Source: Bacteroidetes bacterium UBA6221 (GTDB lineage: Bacteria; Bacteroidota; Bacteroidia; Chitinophagales; Chitinophagaceae). Taken from it: DNA of 64,000 bases. The stretch lies in NCBI GenBank assembly GCA_002421685.1, contig DISB01000015.1, forward strand, positions 62,001 to 126,000, read 5' to 3'. The stretch's first letter is position 1. Each line of letters opens with the position of its first letter. The notes below the pieces were generated by a model, which had not been told where the DNA came from, did not search any database, and was given only the letters and a program-made list of their open reading frames with translations. This document shows, in pieces, positions 24,769 to 32,051 of this stretch. The position numbers and the translations under genes are program-made.

Positions 24769-25725
24769 ATGAAACGTACACCCGTAATTTTCAACCACAG
24801 CGCAGCTATTGACGATTTTGTAGCAACGGCTGTTTTGCTCACCATGCCTAACATTGATTTAAAGGGGATAGTGGTCACCAACGCCGACTGTATTCCCGAC
24901 CCGGCAATGGACACATCGTGGCGCGTGTCACAATTCTTTGGCATAGAAAATATACCGCTTACGCTCAGCGATGCCCGCGGGTGGAACTCTTTTCCGTGGG
25001 AATACCGCGCCGACTGTGTGAACATGGGAACGATAGATATTCTGAAGCCATACAGCAGCAACCCGCTGTGGCCGCCCTACCCCTCCGGCGAGGCCATGGT
25101 TACCGACCTGCTAGTACAGGCTATAAACGCAAAGGACCCCGCTACCATACTGTGTACCGGGCCAATAACCACCATTACCAATATCGTGGCCAATAACCCC
25201 ATATTATTAGACGGTATCAATGAAATAATATGGATGGGTGGCGCAATAGATGTGCCGGGCAACCTTGACCCTAAGACAATACCCCCGCAGATAGCCAATA
25301 AACATGCTGAATGGAATGCCTATTGGGACCCATCGGCGGTAAGCGTGATGTTCAGGCTGTTTGAAAAGGTGCGCATCTTTCCATTGGACATTACCGACCA
25401 GGCCAAAATAACGCCGGAATTCAAAGCGCAACTAAAGGCGCAGATGGAATATCCCTACTCTGCCTTTGTGTACCAGGCATACGAGTTGGTAAAAGACCAG
25501 CCTTTTTATGAAATGTGGAACACCTGCGCTACTGTTTTTCTTTCGGGCAGGACGGATATATACGAGGCCCCGGAGCTTACGCCGCTCGAGATCGTGCTAT
25601 CAGGATTTGAACAGGGCTGGATAAGGCGAACTGACAATCCTATGGCTCATGAGCAATTTGTGTACCATAACTTCTCGAACAGCGACAACTTCTATAATTA
25701 TGTACTGGAACAACTGAAGCGATAA
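24769..25725 (+). CDS. Inosine-uridine-preferring nucleoside hydrolase family protein
   Basis: A 318-residue member of the IU-nucleoside hydrolase fold. The ATG at 24769 is chosen because the family motif begins at once. The metal motif, typically DTDPGxDD or NHDGAxDD, here reads FNHSAAIDDF: the two adjacent Asp are kept but the upstream Asp is replaced by Ser. Other family parts are present: VVTNADC, CTGPITTITNIV and MGGAIDVPGN, and EWNAYWDPSAV in place of the usual EFN. Hydrolysis of nucleosides to base and ribose is expected if calcium is still bound. No signal peptide is seen, so a cytoplasmic location is likely. Confidence 0.85.
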   Translation: MKRTPVIFNHSAAIDDFVATAVLLTMPNIDLKGIVVTNADCIPDPAMDTSWRVSQFFGIENIPLTLSDARGWNSFPWEYRADCVNMGTIDILKPYSSNPLWPPYPSGEAMVTDLLVQAINAKDPATILCTGPITTITNIVANNPILLDGINEIIWMGGAIDVPGNLDPKTIPPQIANKHAEWNAYWDPSAVSVMFRLFEKVRIFPLDITDQAKITPEFKAQLKAQMEYPYSAFVYQAYELVKDQPFYEMWNTCATVFLSGRTDIYEAPELTPLEIVLSGFEQGWIRRTDNPMAHEQFVYHNFSNSDNFYNYVLEQLKR

Positions 25726-25742
25726 AAGTCTCGATCTTTATG

Positions 25743-25780
25743 CACAAATGAAAATAGCCCCGGAAGGGGCTATTTGTGTA
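25743..25780. repeat. Hairpin repeat H2
   Basis: CACAAATGAAAATAGCCCCG precedes GAAGGGGCTATTTGTGTA. It has the same right arm as H1, and the left arm carries a 3-base insertion. It lies 17 bases after the nucleoside hydrolase stop, in a terminator position. Confidence 0.8.
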
Positions 25781-25957
25781 GTGGGAAATGTCAAGATACC
25801 GGTCCATTGTTACTGAAAGTGTTAGAGGTAGTAAATGCAAGACACCGTAAGTACAGGCTGAAGTAAATATTACGGCTATAAAGCTTATTTTGTGCGAGCC
25901 TGTGTTTGCAGGCGCAAATAACCAACATGGTAGCTGTATTTTAAAAATAATGGCAAT

Positions 25958-27640
25958 ATGCTCATCACGCTGATAGCTTTTTTGTACATCTTCATCACCT
26001 CCTATGCTGTTGGCAGATATTCGTTTCATGCCTTGAATAGGTATCTTTTTGACAACCCCGCACCCATAGGTTCTGCCGCAATGTATTCGCTCACGGGGTT
26101 AGGGGTAATCATGACAGGTGCCGGATACTATTCGCTGTTGCAGCCAATAGGGTTGTCGTTTAATATCATACTATCGGCGGTTACTTTAATATTACTTATT
26201 ACAACAAAAAACGGTTTGCCGGTGGTCAATAAATTGCCGGGGATATCTGTCACATTCCTGCTCATAACCCTGGTTTTTATTTTAATAAAAACTGCCGGGC
26301 CAATTACTAATCCTGATACAGGTGGTTATCACCTGCCAATAGTAAAATGGAATGAAACATATCCTGTTGTAAAAGGGTTGGCAAATGTTCACAGCCGCTT
26401 TGGGTTCAATTACCAATACCTGGTATTAAGCGCTGTATATGGCTTTTCTTTTCTGAATATACCTACACTGCACGTAATGAATGGCTACATCATGCTGTTG
26501 CTGGTATGGATGATAGTAGCACAGATGAGTTATATTAACAACAGGTTGTTTACCCGAATGGATATAATAAGGTTAGTGTGTTTGTTTTTTGCATTGAACA
26601 TGAGCAATGCTATGTCCAGCATTAGCCCCGACTTTCCTGCTACTGCTTTGACAATGATGACAATATTGCTCTTGCTTAAAAAAGCAGAAGAACAAACATT
26701 CTTTCATTTTGACGCCACGGCGCTTTTAGCTTTTCTCATTGCACTTTCGGCCGTACTGTTTAAGCTGTCTGCAGCCCCGGTGTTGCTGTTCTTTATAGTA
26801 TATATACCGGTATTCTTAAAACGCGGCCAGTTATTCCTTATACTGTTTATAACGGGTGTGTTGTATTTTTCCCCCTACCTTATACGCAACTACTATATAT
26901 CAGGCTATCTTGTATATCCCCTGTACAGCATAGATTGGTTTGATGTAGATTGGAAAGTACCGCTGCAAAAAGCGGTTTTTGAGAAAAAAATTATCTGGTA
27001 TTATACATTGGGCCTGGCAGAACCAAGGGAGGTAGCATTGCAGGATATGTTTACACTATGGCTGGGCTACATGAAAAAAAGCAATCCGGTATATTTATTG
27101 ATAGTAGGCGCTTTGGCTGCGTCGTGCATCTTCAGCCTTATAGCCATTGCATATATAATAGTACGCAGAAAATGGGAAGAGGGCAAACCGGCGATAATAG
27201 TATATACACTGCTGTACCTTAGTTTGGCATATTGGTTTGTACAAGCCCCGGACCCCAGGTTTGGCAACGGGTTTATTATTCCGTTTATAGCGCTGACCGC
27301 AGGGTTGTTTGCGTATAATTGGCTGAAGAAAATACCCGGGTTAACAGTTTTCGGAGCCATAATGATACTGGTATTGTTGCAGGTAGCAATGATAACAGGT
27401 AAAGCCGTTTCGAGCTCACGGTATAACAAGGAAAATAAAGTTACGTACAACCTGGTTATGCCCGCCTCCTATCCTGAATGTAACACAGAAAAACAGGAAA
27501 CACAAAACGGGATAATACTGAATAAAGTACCCTCTGCGGGACAATGCTGGGACTGTAACCTACCCTGTTCGTTTATCACCGACAATTACCGTCTGCGTGG
27601 TACCCGCATACAAGATGGGTTTATGCCGGTGGAAGAGTAA
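25958..27640 (+). CDS. Large multi-pass membrane protein (LIC_10190-like)
   Basis: A 560-residue protein with about 11-13 hydrophobic segments from residue 1 to ~480. The conserved loop after the third segment, NPDTGGYHLPIVKWNETYPV followed by VKGLANVHSRFGFNYQY, resembles membrane glycosyltransferase-like proteins described in spirochaetes and Bacteroidota. A soluble tail has CWDCNLPCSF and DNYRLRGTRIQDGF. The layout suggests a GT-C-fold-like enzyme acting on lipid-linked sugars, but catalytic assignment is inference. It is the last chromosomal gene before the integration scar. Confidence 0.75.
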   Translation: MLITLIAFLYIFITSYAVGRYSFHALNRYLFDNPAPIGSAAMYSLTGLGVIMTGAGYYSLLQPIGLSFNIILSAVTLILLITTKNGLPVVNKLPGISVTFLLITLVFILIKTAGPITNPDTGGYHLPIVKWNETYPVVKGLANVHSRFGFNYQYLVLSAVYGFSFLNIPTLHVMNGYIMLLLVWMIVAQMSYINNRLFTRMDIIRLVCLFFALNMSNAMSSISPDFPATALTMMTILLLLKKAEEQTFFHFDATALLAFLIALSAVLFKLSAAPVLLFFIVYIPVFLKRGQLFLILFITGVLYFSPYLIRNYYISGYLVYPLYSIDWFDVDWKVPLQKAVFEKKIIWYYTLGLAEPREVALQDMFTLWLGYMKKSNPVYLLIVGALAASCIFSLIAIAYIIVRRKWEEGKPAIIVYTLLYLSLAYWFVQAPDPRFGNGFIIPFIALTAGLFAYNWLKKIPGLTVFGAIMILVLLQVAMITGKAVSSSRYNKENKVTYNLVMPASYPECNTEKQETQNGIILNKVPSAGQCWDCNLPCSFITDNYRLRGTRIQDGFMPVEE

Positions 27641-27649
27641 AAAAGCACT

Positions 27650-27814
27650 TCAATACCTGTCTCGCAGATAGGTTCGGATTATATTATTAATCCAATAAAA
27701 GACCTGGTTCCAGTATGTCCAGGTTGCCATGCTATGCTACATAGGAGCAATCCACCATATACAGTAGATGAATTAAAATTAATCATTAAGAACAATCAGC
27801 ACATAGCTCAATAG
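27650..27814 (+). pseudogene. C-terminal remnant of an HNH endonuclease gene
   Basis: A frame too short to stand alone reads SIPVSQIGSDYIINPIKDLV, then PVCPGCHAMLHR, SNPPYTVDELKLIIKNNQ and a stop at 27812. The C-x-x-C-H-A-M-L-H-R block is the second half of the zinc-bound HNH motif seen in many restriction-type HNH nucleases. No start and no N-terminal domain remain; the fragment lies 9 bases after the preceding gene's stop. It is most likely debris from an earlier insertion at this site. Confidence 0.75.
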
Positions 27815-27940
27815 ATTGCATTTATCAGCATGTCACTGTTGTTCTGCTAATTCCCAATATTCCAGGTTACCACTAAGACCTCAAAAAAAGTGCAGATAAA
27901 AAAGGTTTCAAAGCCTGAACCTTGAAACCCTTGCTATTCT

Positions 27941-27985
27941 GTGGAAGCACACGGATTCGAACCGCCGACCCTCTGCTTATAAGGC
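27941..27985 (-). pseudogene. 3' half of a tRNA (loop anticodon UAU)
   Basis: On the minus strand the segment has an anticodon loop CTTATAA with the 3' strand of its stem, a variable region GGGTC, a T-loop TTCGAAT and an acceptor 3' end GCTTCCAC. The matching 5' half (acceptor, D-arm, stem 5' strand) is absent, and the T-stem pairs poorly. It looks like a tRNA 3' end left by an integrated element. The amino-acid identity is uncertain (Ile AUA if the reading is right). Confidence 0.55.
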
Positions 27986-28062
27986 TTACATGATGAGAAT
28001 TGTCTGATTTATGTTTGATTGGATTGTTCGACCTATGTTCGACCCGAAGACTGGAAAATGAA

Positions 28063-28085
28063 GAAGCCGCTCTGAAAGCGGCTTC
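28063..28085. terminator. GC hairpin before the tRNA fragments
   Basis: A 9-bp perfect stem GAAGCCGCT-CTGAA-AGCGGCTTC. No T-tract follows on the plus strand, so it may be structural rather than a terminator. Confidence 0.4.
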
Positions 28086-28092
28086 TGTCGTG

Positions 28093-28160
28093 TAGCGAGA
28101 TCGGGAGTTGAACCCGAGTCCGCCCCAGGCGGATATGAATCCTGCACTCTAACCACCTGA
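28093..28160 (-). pseudogene. Degenerate tRNA(CAU) fragment 1
   Basis: On the minus strand it holds most of a tRNA: D-arm from TCAGGTGGTTAGAGTGC, anticodon loop TTCATAT, then a disrupted stem with an inserted small hairpin (TCCGCC/GGCGGA), followed by intact T-arm TCGGG-TTCAACT-CCCGA and acceptor TCTCGCT-A. The 5' acceptor strand is missing, replaced by hairpin repeat H3. Its last 28 bases are identical to the 3' tRNA half at 28196-28223, so it is a non-functional duplicate. Confidence 0.7.
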
Positions 28161-28199
28161 CACAAATGAAAATAGCCCCGGATGGGGGCTATTTGTGTA
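28161..28199. repeat. Hairpin repeat H3
   Basis: CACAAATGAAAATAGCCCCG precedes GATGGGGGCTATTTGTGTAG. It is nearly identical to H2 and sits between the two tRNA fragments. Confidence 0.8.
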
Positions 28200-28243
28200 G
28201 CGAGATCGGGAGTTGAACCCGAGACCTCAGGGTTATGAATCCT
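28198..28243 (-). pseudogene. Displaced 3' half of the target tRNA (attL)
   Basis: On the minus strand it contains the anticodon loop, variable loop, T-arm TCGGG-TTCAACT-CCCGA and acceptor TCTCGCT-A of a tRNA(CAU). The 5' half is missing and lies 26 kb away at 54433-54460. This is the original 3' end of the tRNA gene, displaced when the element integrated. Confidence 0.85.
28223..28243. repeat. Left attachment-site core (attL), 21-bp direct repeat
   Basis: These 21 bases are identical to 54412-54432 and cover the tRNA variable loop through the anticodon loop. They mark the left boundary of the mobile element. Confidence 0.9.
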
Positions 28244-28345
28244 TAAATTATTGTACTCACCTGAACACTATTGGACTGAAACGCCTTATTTTACTGCATT
28301 CTTCAAAAAACAAAGTTCAGCAAAATACGGGGAAATGGCACAAAT

Positions 28346-28365
28346 GTTGTAGTATTGTTGTAGCA
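28346..28365 (+). promoter_or_regulatory. Putative integrase arm-type site, left
   Basis: GTTGTAG-T-ATTGTTGTAGCA contains two GTTGTAG units 10 bp apart, just upstream of the recombinase gene. A matching site (19 of 20 bases) lies at 54318-54337 near the right end. An inverted GCTACAAC follows at 28375-28382. Confidence 0.6.
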
Positions 28366-28382
28366 TTCTAAAACGCTACAAC

Positions 28383-29585
28383 ATGGCAAACGTAAAGATT
28401 GTGCTTCGGAAAGAACCCCGTAAAGGTGGCTATCCTCTCGCACTGCGAATAACGAAAGACCGTAAATCATCCTACATATATCTGAACTACAGAATACCGC
28501 TTGAGGACTGGGACGAAGCAAACCAGAGGGTCAGAAAATCTAATCCCAATTCGACACGGCTGAATAACTACCTCGTTAAGAAACTTGCCGAAGCTGTGGA
28601 TGGTAGTATCGAAGTTGAGGACAGCAAGAAAGCGACAAGCGCAAGGGCTATCCGTGAAAAAATGAAGCCGACAAGTGGCAGCGTTTTTCAACAAGCAGAT
28701 TTATATATCCAGCGATTGAAAGACGACGGCAAGTATAACCAGTATGTCGCCAATCTGCCGAGGGTCGAACGCTTCAAGGAATACCTGAAACACGACCTTT
28801 CCTTTCAGGACTTGACCATATCCATGATTGAACGCTTTAAGGCATGGCTGAAAGCCACACACAGCGTATCGGAAAGAACTGCTGTAAATTATCTCATGGT
28901 GCTAAGGGCGATATACAGCCAAGCCATGAAAGAGGGCGTTTGCGATACCAAATACTACCCTTTCGGCAAGGGTAAAATCAAAATAAAGTTTCCTGACGCT
29001 CACAAGCAAGGGCTATCCATCGAGGACATAGAGAAACTGGAAACGGTCGAACTGGAAGGCTCTGCCAACCATGCAAGAAATGTCTGGCTGTTCTCCTTCT
29101 ACTTTGCGGGGATGCGGGTTTCCGATGTGTTCCGCCTGAAATGGTCGGACTTCCATCAAGGTCGCCTGTTCTACCGAATGGGCAAGAACGAAAAAGGTGG
29201 CTCTTTGAAAGTGCCTGACAAAGCGCAAGCTATCCTGAAACAATACGAGAAGGACAGAACCAAGCCAGACGACCTGGTCTTTCCTGACCTGAAAGAAGCC
29301 AACCTTGAAAGCAAGTTTGCAACACAGCGCGATATATCTACCCGTACTAATCATATAAACAAGTTGCTGCGTACAAAGGTCAAGACGGCGGCGAAGATTG
29401 ACGGCAAGATAACGATGCACATAGCCCGCCATACTTTCGGCAACCTGTCAGGCGACAAGATACCTATACAGATGTTGCAAAAGCTTTACCGACATTCATC
29501 GGTGACGACGACAATCGGCTATCAGTCGAATTTTATGCACAAGGACGCAGATGAAGCTCTGGAAGCAGTAATTGGAAAGTCGTAA
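28383..29585 (+). CDS. Tyrosine recombinase / integrase of the element
   Basis: A 400-residue Int-family site-specific recombinase. It has an N-terminal arm-binding region (RKGGYPLALRITKDRKSSYI), a SAM-like core-binding domain (~100-195), and a catalytic domain (~210-400). The catalytic residues are Arg245 (AGMRVSD), His346 and Arg349 (MHIARH), His371 (YRHSS) and Tyr380 (TIGYQ). It begins 140 bp inside attL and is expected to carry out integration into and excision from the tRNA gene. Bacteroidota conjugative-transposon integrases have the same layout. A short HTH protein at 35256 may serve as its excision factor. Confidence 0.95.
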   Translation: MANVKIVLRKEPRKGGYPLALRITKDRKSSYIYLNYRIPLEDWDEANQRVRKSNPNSTRLNNYLVKKLAEAVDGSIEVEDSKKATSARAIREKMKPTSGSVFQQADLYIQRLKDDGKYNQYVANLPRVERFKEYLKHDLSFQDLTISMIERFKAWLKATHSVSERTAVNYLMVLRAIYSQAMKEGVCDTKYYPFGKGKIKIKFPDAHKQGLSIEDIEKLETVELEGSANHARNVWLFSFYFAGMRVSDVFRLKWSDFHQGRLFYRMGKNEKGGSLKVPDKAQAILKQYEKDRTKPDDLVFPDLKEANLESKFATQRDISTRTNHINKLLRTKVKTAAKIDGKITMHIARHTFGNLSGDKIPIQMLQKLYRHSSVTTTIGYQSNFMHKDADEALEAVIGKS

Positions 29586-29606
29586 ATTCGACTTCATCTT
29601 TTCCGA

Positions 29607-30365
29607 ATGGACATTTTGCTGCCATATACTGCCCAACTGTTCTACTTTCCGAAGTTCACAACCAAGAATGACATTGGAGAGTTAATGCCGGAACCTGCTG
29701 CAACTGGCGTTCTACTGGATATTAAGGGGCAACATTTTATCGTGACCGCAAAGCACGTCTTTGCCGATACAAGACTGGATGACTTTGCAATATTGGCGAC
29801 CGATGTTCTCATTTCTTTGGGCGGTGAAATGGCATTCTATCAGTTAACCAATAATGACACAGTTGATATTGCTCTAATATTGATACCTCCCGATAGAGCC
29901 GAGGCTATAAAAAAGACATATCAGTTTTTGCCGTGGCAAAACCTCGCATTCAATCATACATTCTCGGAAGACGCGTTGTATGGTTTTCTGGGATTTATTA
30001 ATGCCCAAACAACACGGAATGGCAATTCATTAGACTGTAAGCCTTTCGGATTTCGTACCACTTTGAAGGCTGGAACAAGGCTTGAAAATTATGGCTTTAG
30101 TTCACTTGAAAATATCATGCTTAAATACGAGACAGGGCATCAAAGAATAGAGGATGCTCCGCACAGCAATATTGGGCCAAAATCCCTAAAGGGACTTAGC
30201 GGGTGTGGGATATGGCACATTGCAAAGAATGATGATGCTAAACTGCGTGTTTATTCCTTGGTTGGTGTTCTGATAGAAGAAAGGATGGATAAGGGTTTTC
30301 TCGTTGGCACTCAAATATCAATGATACTTCGGCTGTTACGGGAATATTTCAGAATGACGCTCTAA
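29607..30365 (+). CDS. Predicted trypsin-like serine protease
   Basis: A 252-residue protein with the catalytic triad of chymotrypsin-fold proteases in order: His50 in FIVTAKHVF, Asp87 in TVDIALILI and Ser198 in LKGLSGCGIW (GxSGxG). The N-terminal ATGVLLDIKGQHFIVTAKHV is the usual first barrel strand pair. There is no signal peptide, so it probably acts in the cytoplasm. It lies between the integrase and an McrBC pair, and its end overlaps a small convergent gene by 4 bases. Cytoplasmic trypsin-like proteases of this size occur in several phage-defence systems; a defence role here is inference. Substrate is unknown. Confidence 0.7.
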   Translation: MDILLPYTAQLFYFPKFTTKNDIGELMPEPAATGVLLDIKGQHFIVTAKHVFADTRLDDFAILATDVLISLGGEMAFYQLTNNDTVDIALILIPPDRAEAIKKTYQFLPWQNLAFNHTFSEDALYGFLGFINAQTTRNGNSLDCKPFGFRTTLKAGTRLENYGFSSLENIMLKYETGHQRIEDAPHSNIGPKSLKGLSGCGIWHIAKNDDAKLRVYSLVGVLIEERMDKGFLVGTQISMILRLLREYFRMTL

Positions 30366-30682
30366 TCTTCTAAAGCGTCATATTGAAAGGAATGGGTGTC
30401 ACCCCTGTAATTGATATTGATGTTTACAGGCTCTTTTGCAAAAGCCTTACGCGTACCTTTTATAACGCCTTCAAGGGCGGCTGTTGCCGTTGCGAAATGT
30501 ATGCCCAATACAATAAACCACTCCTGTTCTGTGGATGGCATCCTGCCGTCAAAATTAGCGTTACCAGCCAAAACGGCTTCAACGCCTTCATCAATTATTT
30601 GGTCATATATTTTAGGCATCTTCTCGACCAGTTCTTGAGGGAGTCTTGCGAGAAATTGCTGTTTTAATGTAACGGCATCCAT
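30362..30682 (-). CDS. Small protein of unknown function
   Basis: A 106-residue protein with no recognised family. The N-terminal ~45 residues are helical and amphipathic (LKQQFLARLPQELVEKMPKI). The C-terminus ends in a beta-rich NININYRGDTHSFQYDALED. It overlaps the protease gene by 4 bases at the 3' end. It stands 52 bases downstream of mcrC on the same strand, so it is probably the third gene of the mcrB-mcrC transcript. Confidence 0.6.
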   Translation of the reverse strand: MDAVTLKQQFLARLPQELVEKMPKIYDQIIDEGVEAVLAGNANFDGRMPSTEQEWFIVLGIHFATATAALEGVIKGTRKAFAKEPVNININYRGDTHSFQYDALED

Positions 30683-30734
30683 ACAAAATATTTAATGCAA
30701 ATGTAAGGCATATTAGTCTGCAAGAGTCAGAGTG

Positions 30735-32051
30735 TTACTCAAAAACTAAATGCAGTTCTTTCACTCTTTCAGAAATGATCTCATCGGCAGTATGAATATC
30801 ATCGAATGTGATATCAACATTCCCGACATGGATTTTGATTTCATCAGCCAGCATGAGCGAACCTATAGAAAACTCTGTCGGGGTGTTCAGCGCACCTTTC
30901 AGCATTGGATATAACAATAGAACGTCTTTGCAATTTCTCTTAACAGCATAGCTGACCATTTGATAAAGGTCGCCTTGACTAACGCCAGCCTTCAATGAAC
31001 CATCTGCATATCTGATTTTATACTTCGTGTCGATTATAAGCCTGTTTGGAATGTATATGTCGTTTCTGATTTGAAATACTTTTTGCCCCTGACTTAGGGC
31101 AAGAAAATCAGAGCTTTGACTTCTGACATTCAGGTGTGGCCATTTATCCTGAATAAACCCGAAAATAAAGTCCTCGAATATATACTCCATCGGAACAAGG
31201 AAGCAAAAATTCCGGCTGTCGTCCGTGTCTAGGTCTATTACCTGATTTGACAAATAGAGTTTGCACAGGTCGAGGATATGCCTGTGTTCCTCGAACAATG
31301 GGTTTAGTTTTACCCTGTCGCAATCTGCCGATGTACAGCGGACATCAGAAACGTCGTCAAGCAAGAATAATATCTCGTTTAGCTTCTCTTTGTTTAGATG
31401 GTTTCCGCTTATCAGTGAAAGCCTTCGCGTCACATATTTTATAATCCTGTTAAACAGGTTGTCGTACACAAAAGGCTCGTAGGAGCAATAAAAATGTTGC
31501 CACTTGCCTGTTGTTAGATTGTGTTTGGTGTAATTATCAAACATCAATCTGCCTTTTAAAAATACTGTTTCCTCCTCTACAGTCTGGTAGGCTTGAAATG
31601 GCTGCCTTGATATTGTTTCCTCGGTATAGTTTGCGAAAATGTAAATCAGCAATTCGAGATAATCGTCGAATTTCATTTTTGACACATCTGCAAAGGAGAA
31701 AGGGAACTTAATCTTGCGGCAGTACATCAGCCAATACAACAAATTCAACTGCCACTTTGCAGCATTTTCTTCGGCATCCTCCGAAAATATCTTGGGATAT
31801 ACTTCTATCCTTATATCATTGTACTGGACAACCCCGACATAATTACGTGCTGAAACTTTGCCGTCGTAAGTGAAATCAAAAAAGCGTTGCTTGTGCAACT
31901 TGGCTTCCTGTTCTTCTTCACTGGCTTCATCATCGGATAAATCAACATAGCGGTTTCTGTTCTGCCAAACACCAGCAAGGTATTTGACAAAATCTGGAAG
32001 CATGTTTTTATGCTTGTCAAATGAAGCCGATTCCCATTCAAAAAGCCTCAC
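30735..32051 (-). CDS. mcrC: McrC-like nuclease subunit of a modification-dependent restriction system
   Basis: A 438-residue McrC-family protein. The N-terminal half has the family's GVVQYNDIRIEVYPKIF strand pair. The C-terminal PD-(D/E)XK nuclease core has Asp331 (IRNDIYIP), Asp341 and Lys343 (LIIDTKYK), followed by QGDLYQMVSYAVKRN. It would cut DNA when brought together with the McrB motor. Its ATG overlaps the mcrB stop codon by 4 bases (ATGA), indicating translational coupling and 1:1 expression. Confidence 0.9.
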   Translation of the reverse strand: MRLFEWESASFDKHKNMLPDFVKYLAGVWQNRNRYVDLSDDEASEEEQEAKLHKQRFFDFTYDGKVSARNYVGVVQYNDIRIEVYPKIFSEDAEENAAKWQLNLLYWLMYCRKIKFPFSFADVSKMKFDDYLELLIYIFANYTEETISRQPFQAYQTVEEETVFLKGRLMFDNYTKHNLTTGKWQHFYCSYEPFVYDNLFNRIIKYVTRRLSLISGNHLNKEKLNEILFLLDDVSDVRCTSADCDRVKLNPLFEEHRHILDLCKLYLSNQVIDLDTDDSRNFCFLVPMEYIFEDFIFGFIQDKWPHLNVRSQSSDFLALSQGQKVFQIRNDIYIPNRLIIDTKYKIRYADGSLKAGVSQGDLYQMVSYAVKRNCKDVLLLYPMLKGALNTPTEFSIGSLMLADEIKIHVGNVDITFDDIHTADEIISERVKELHLVFE

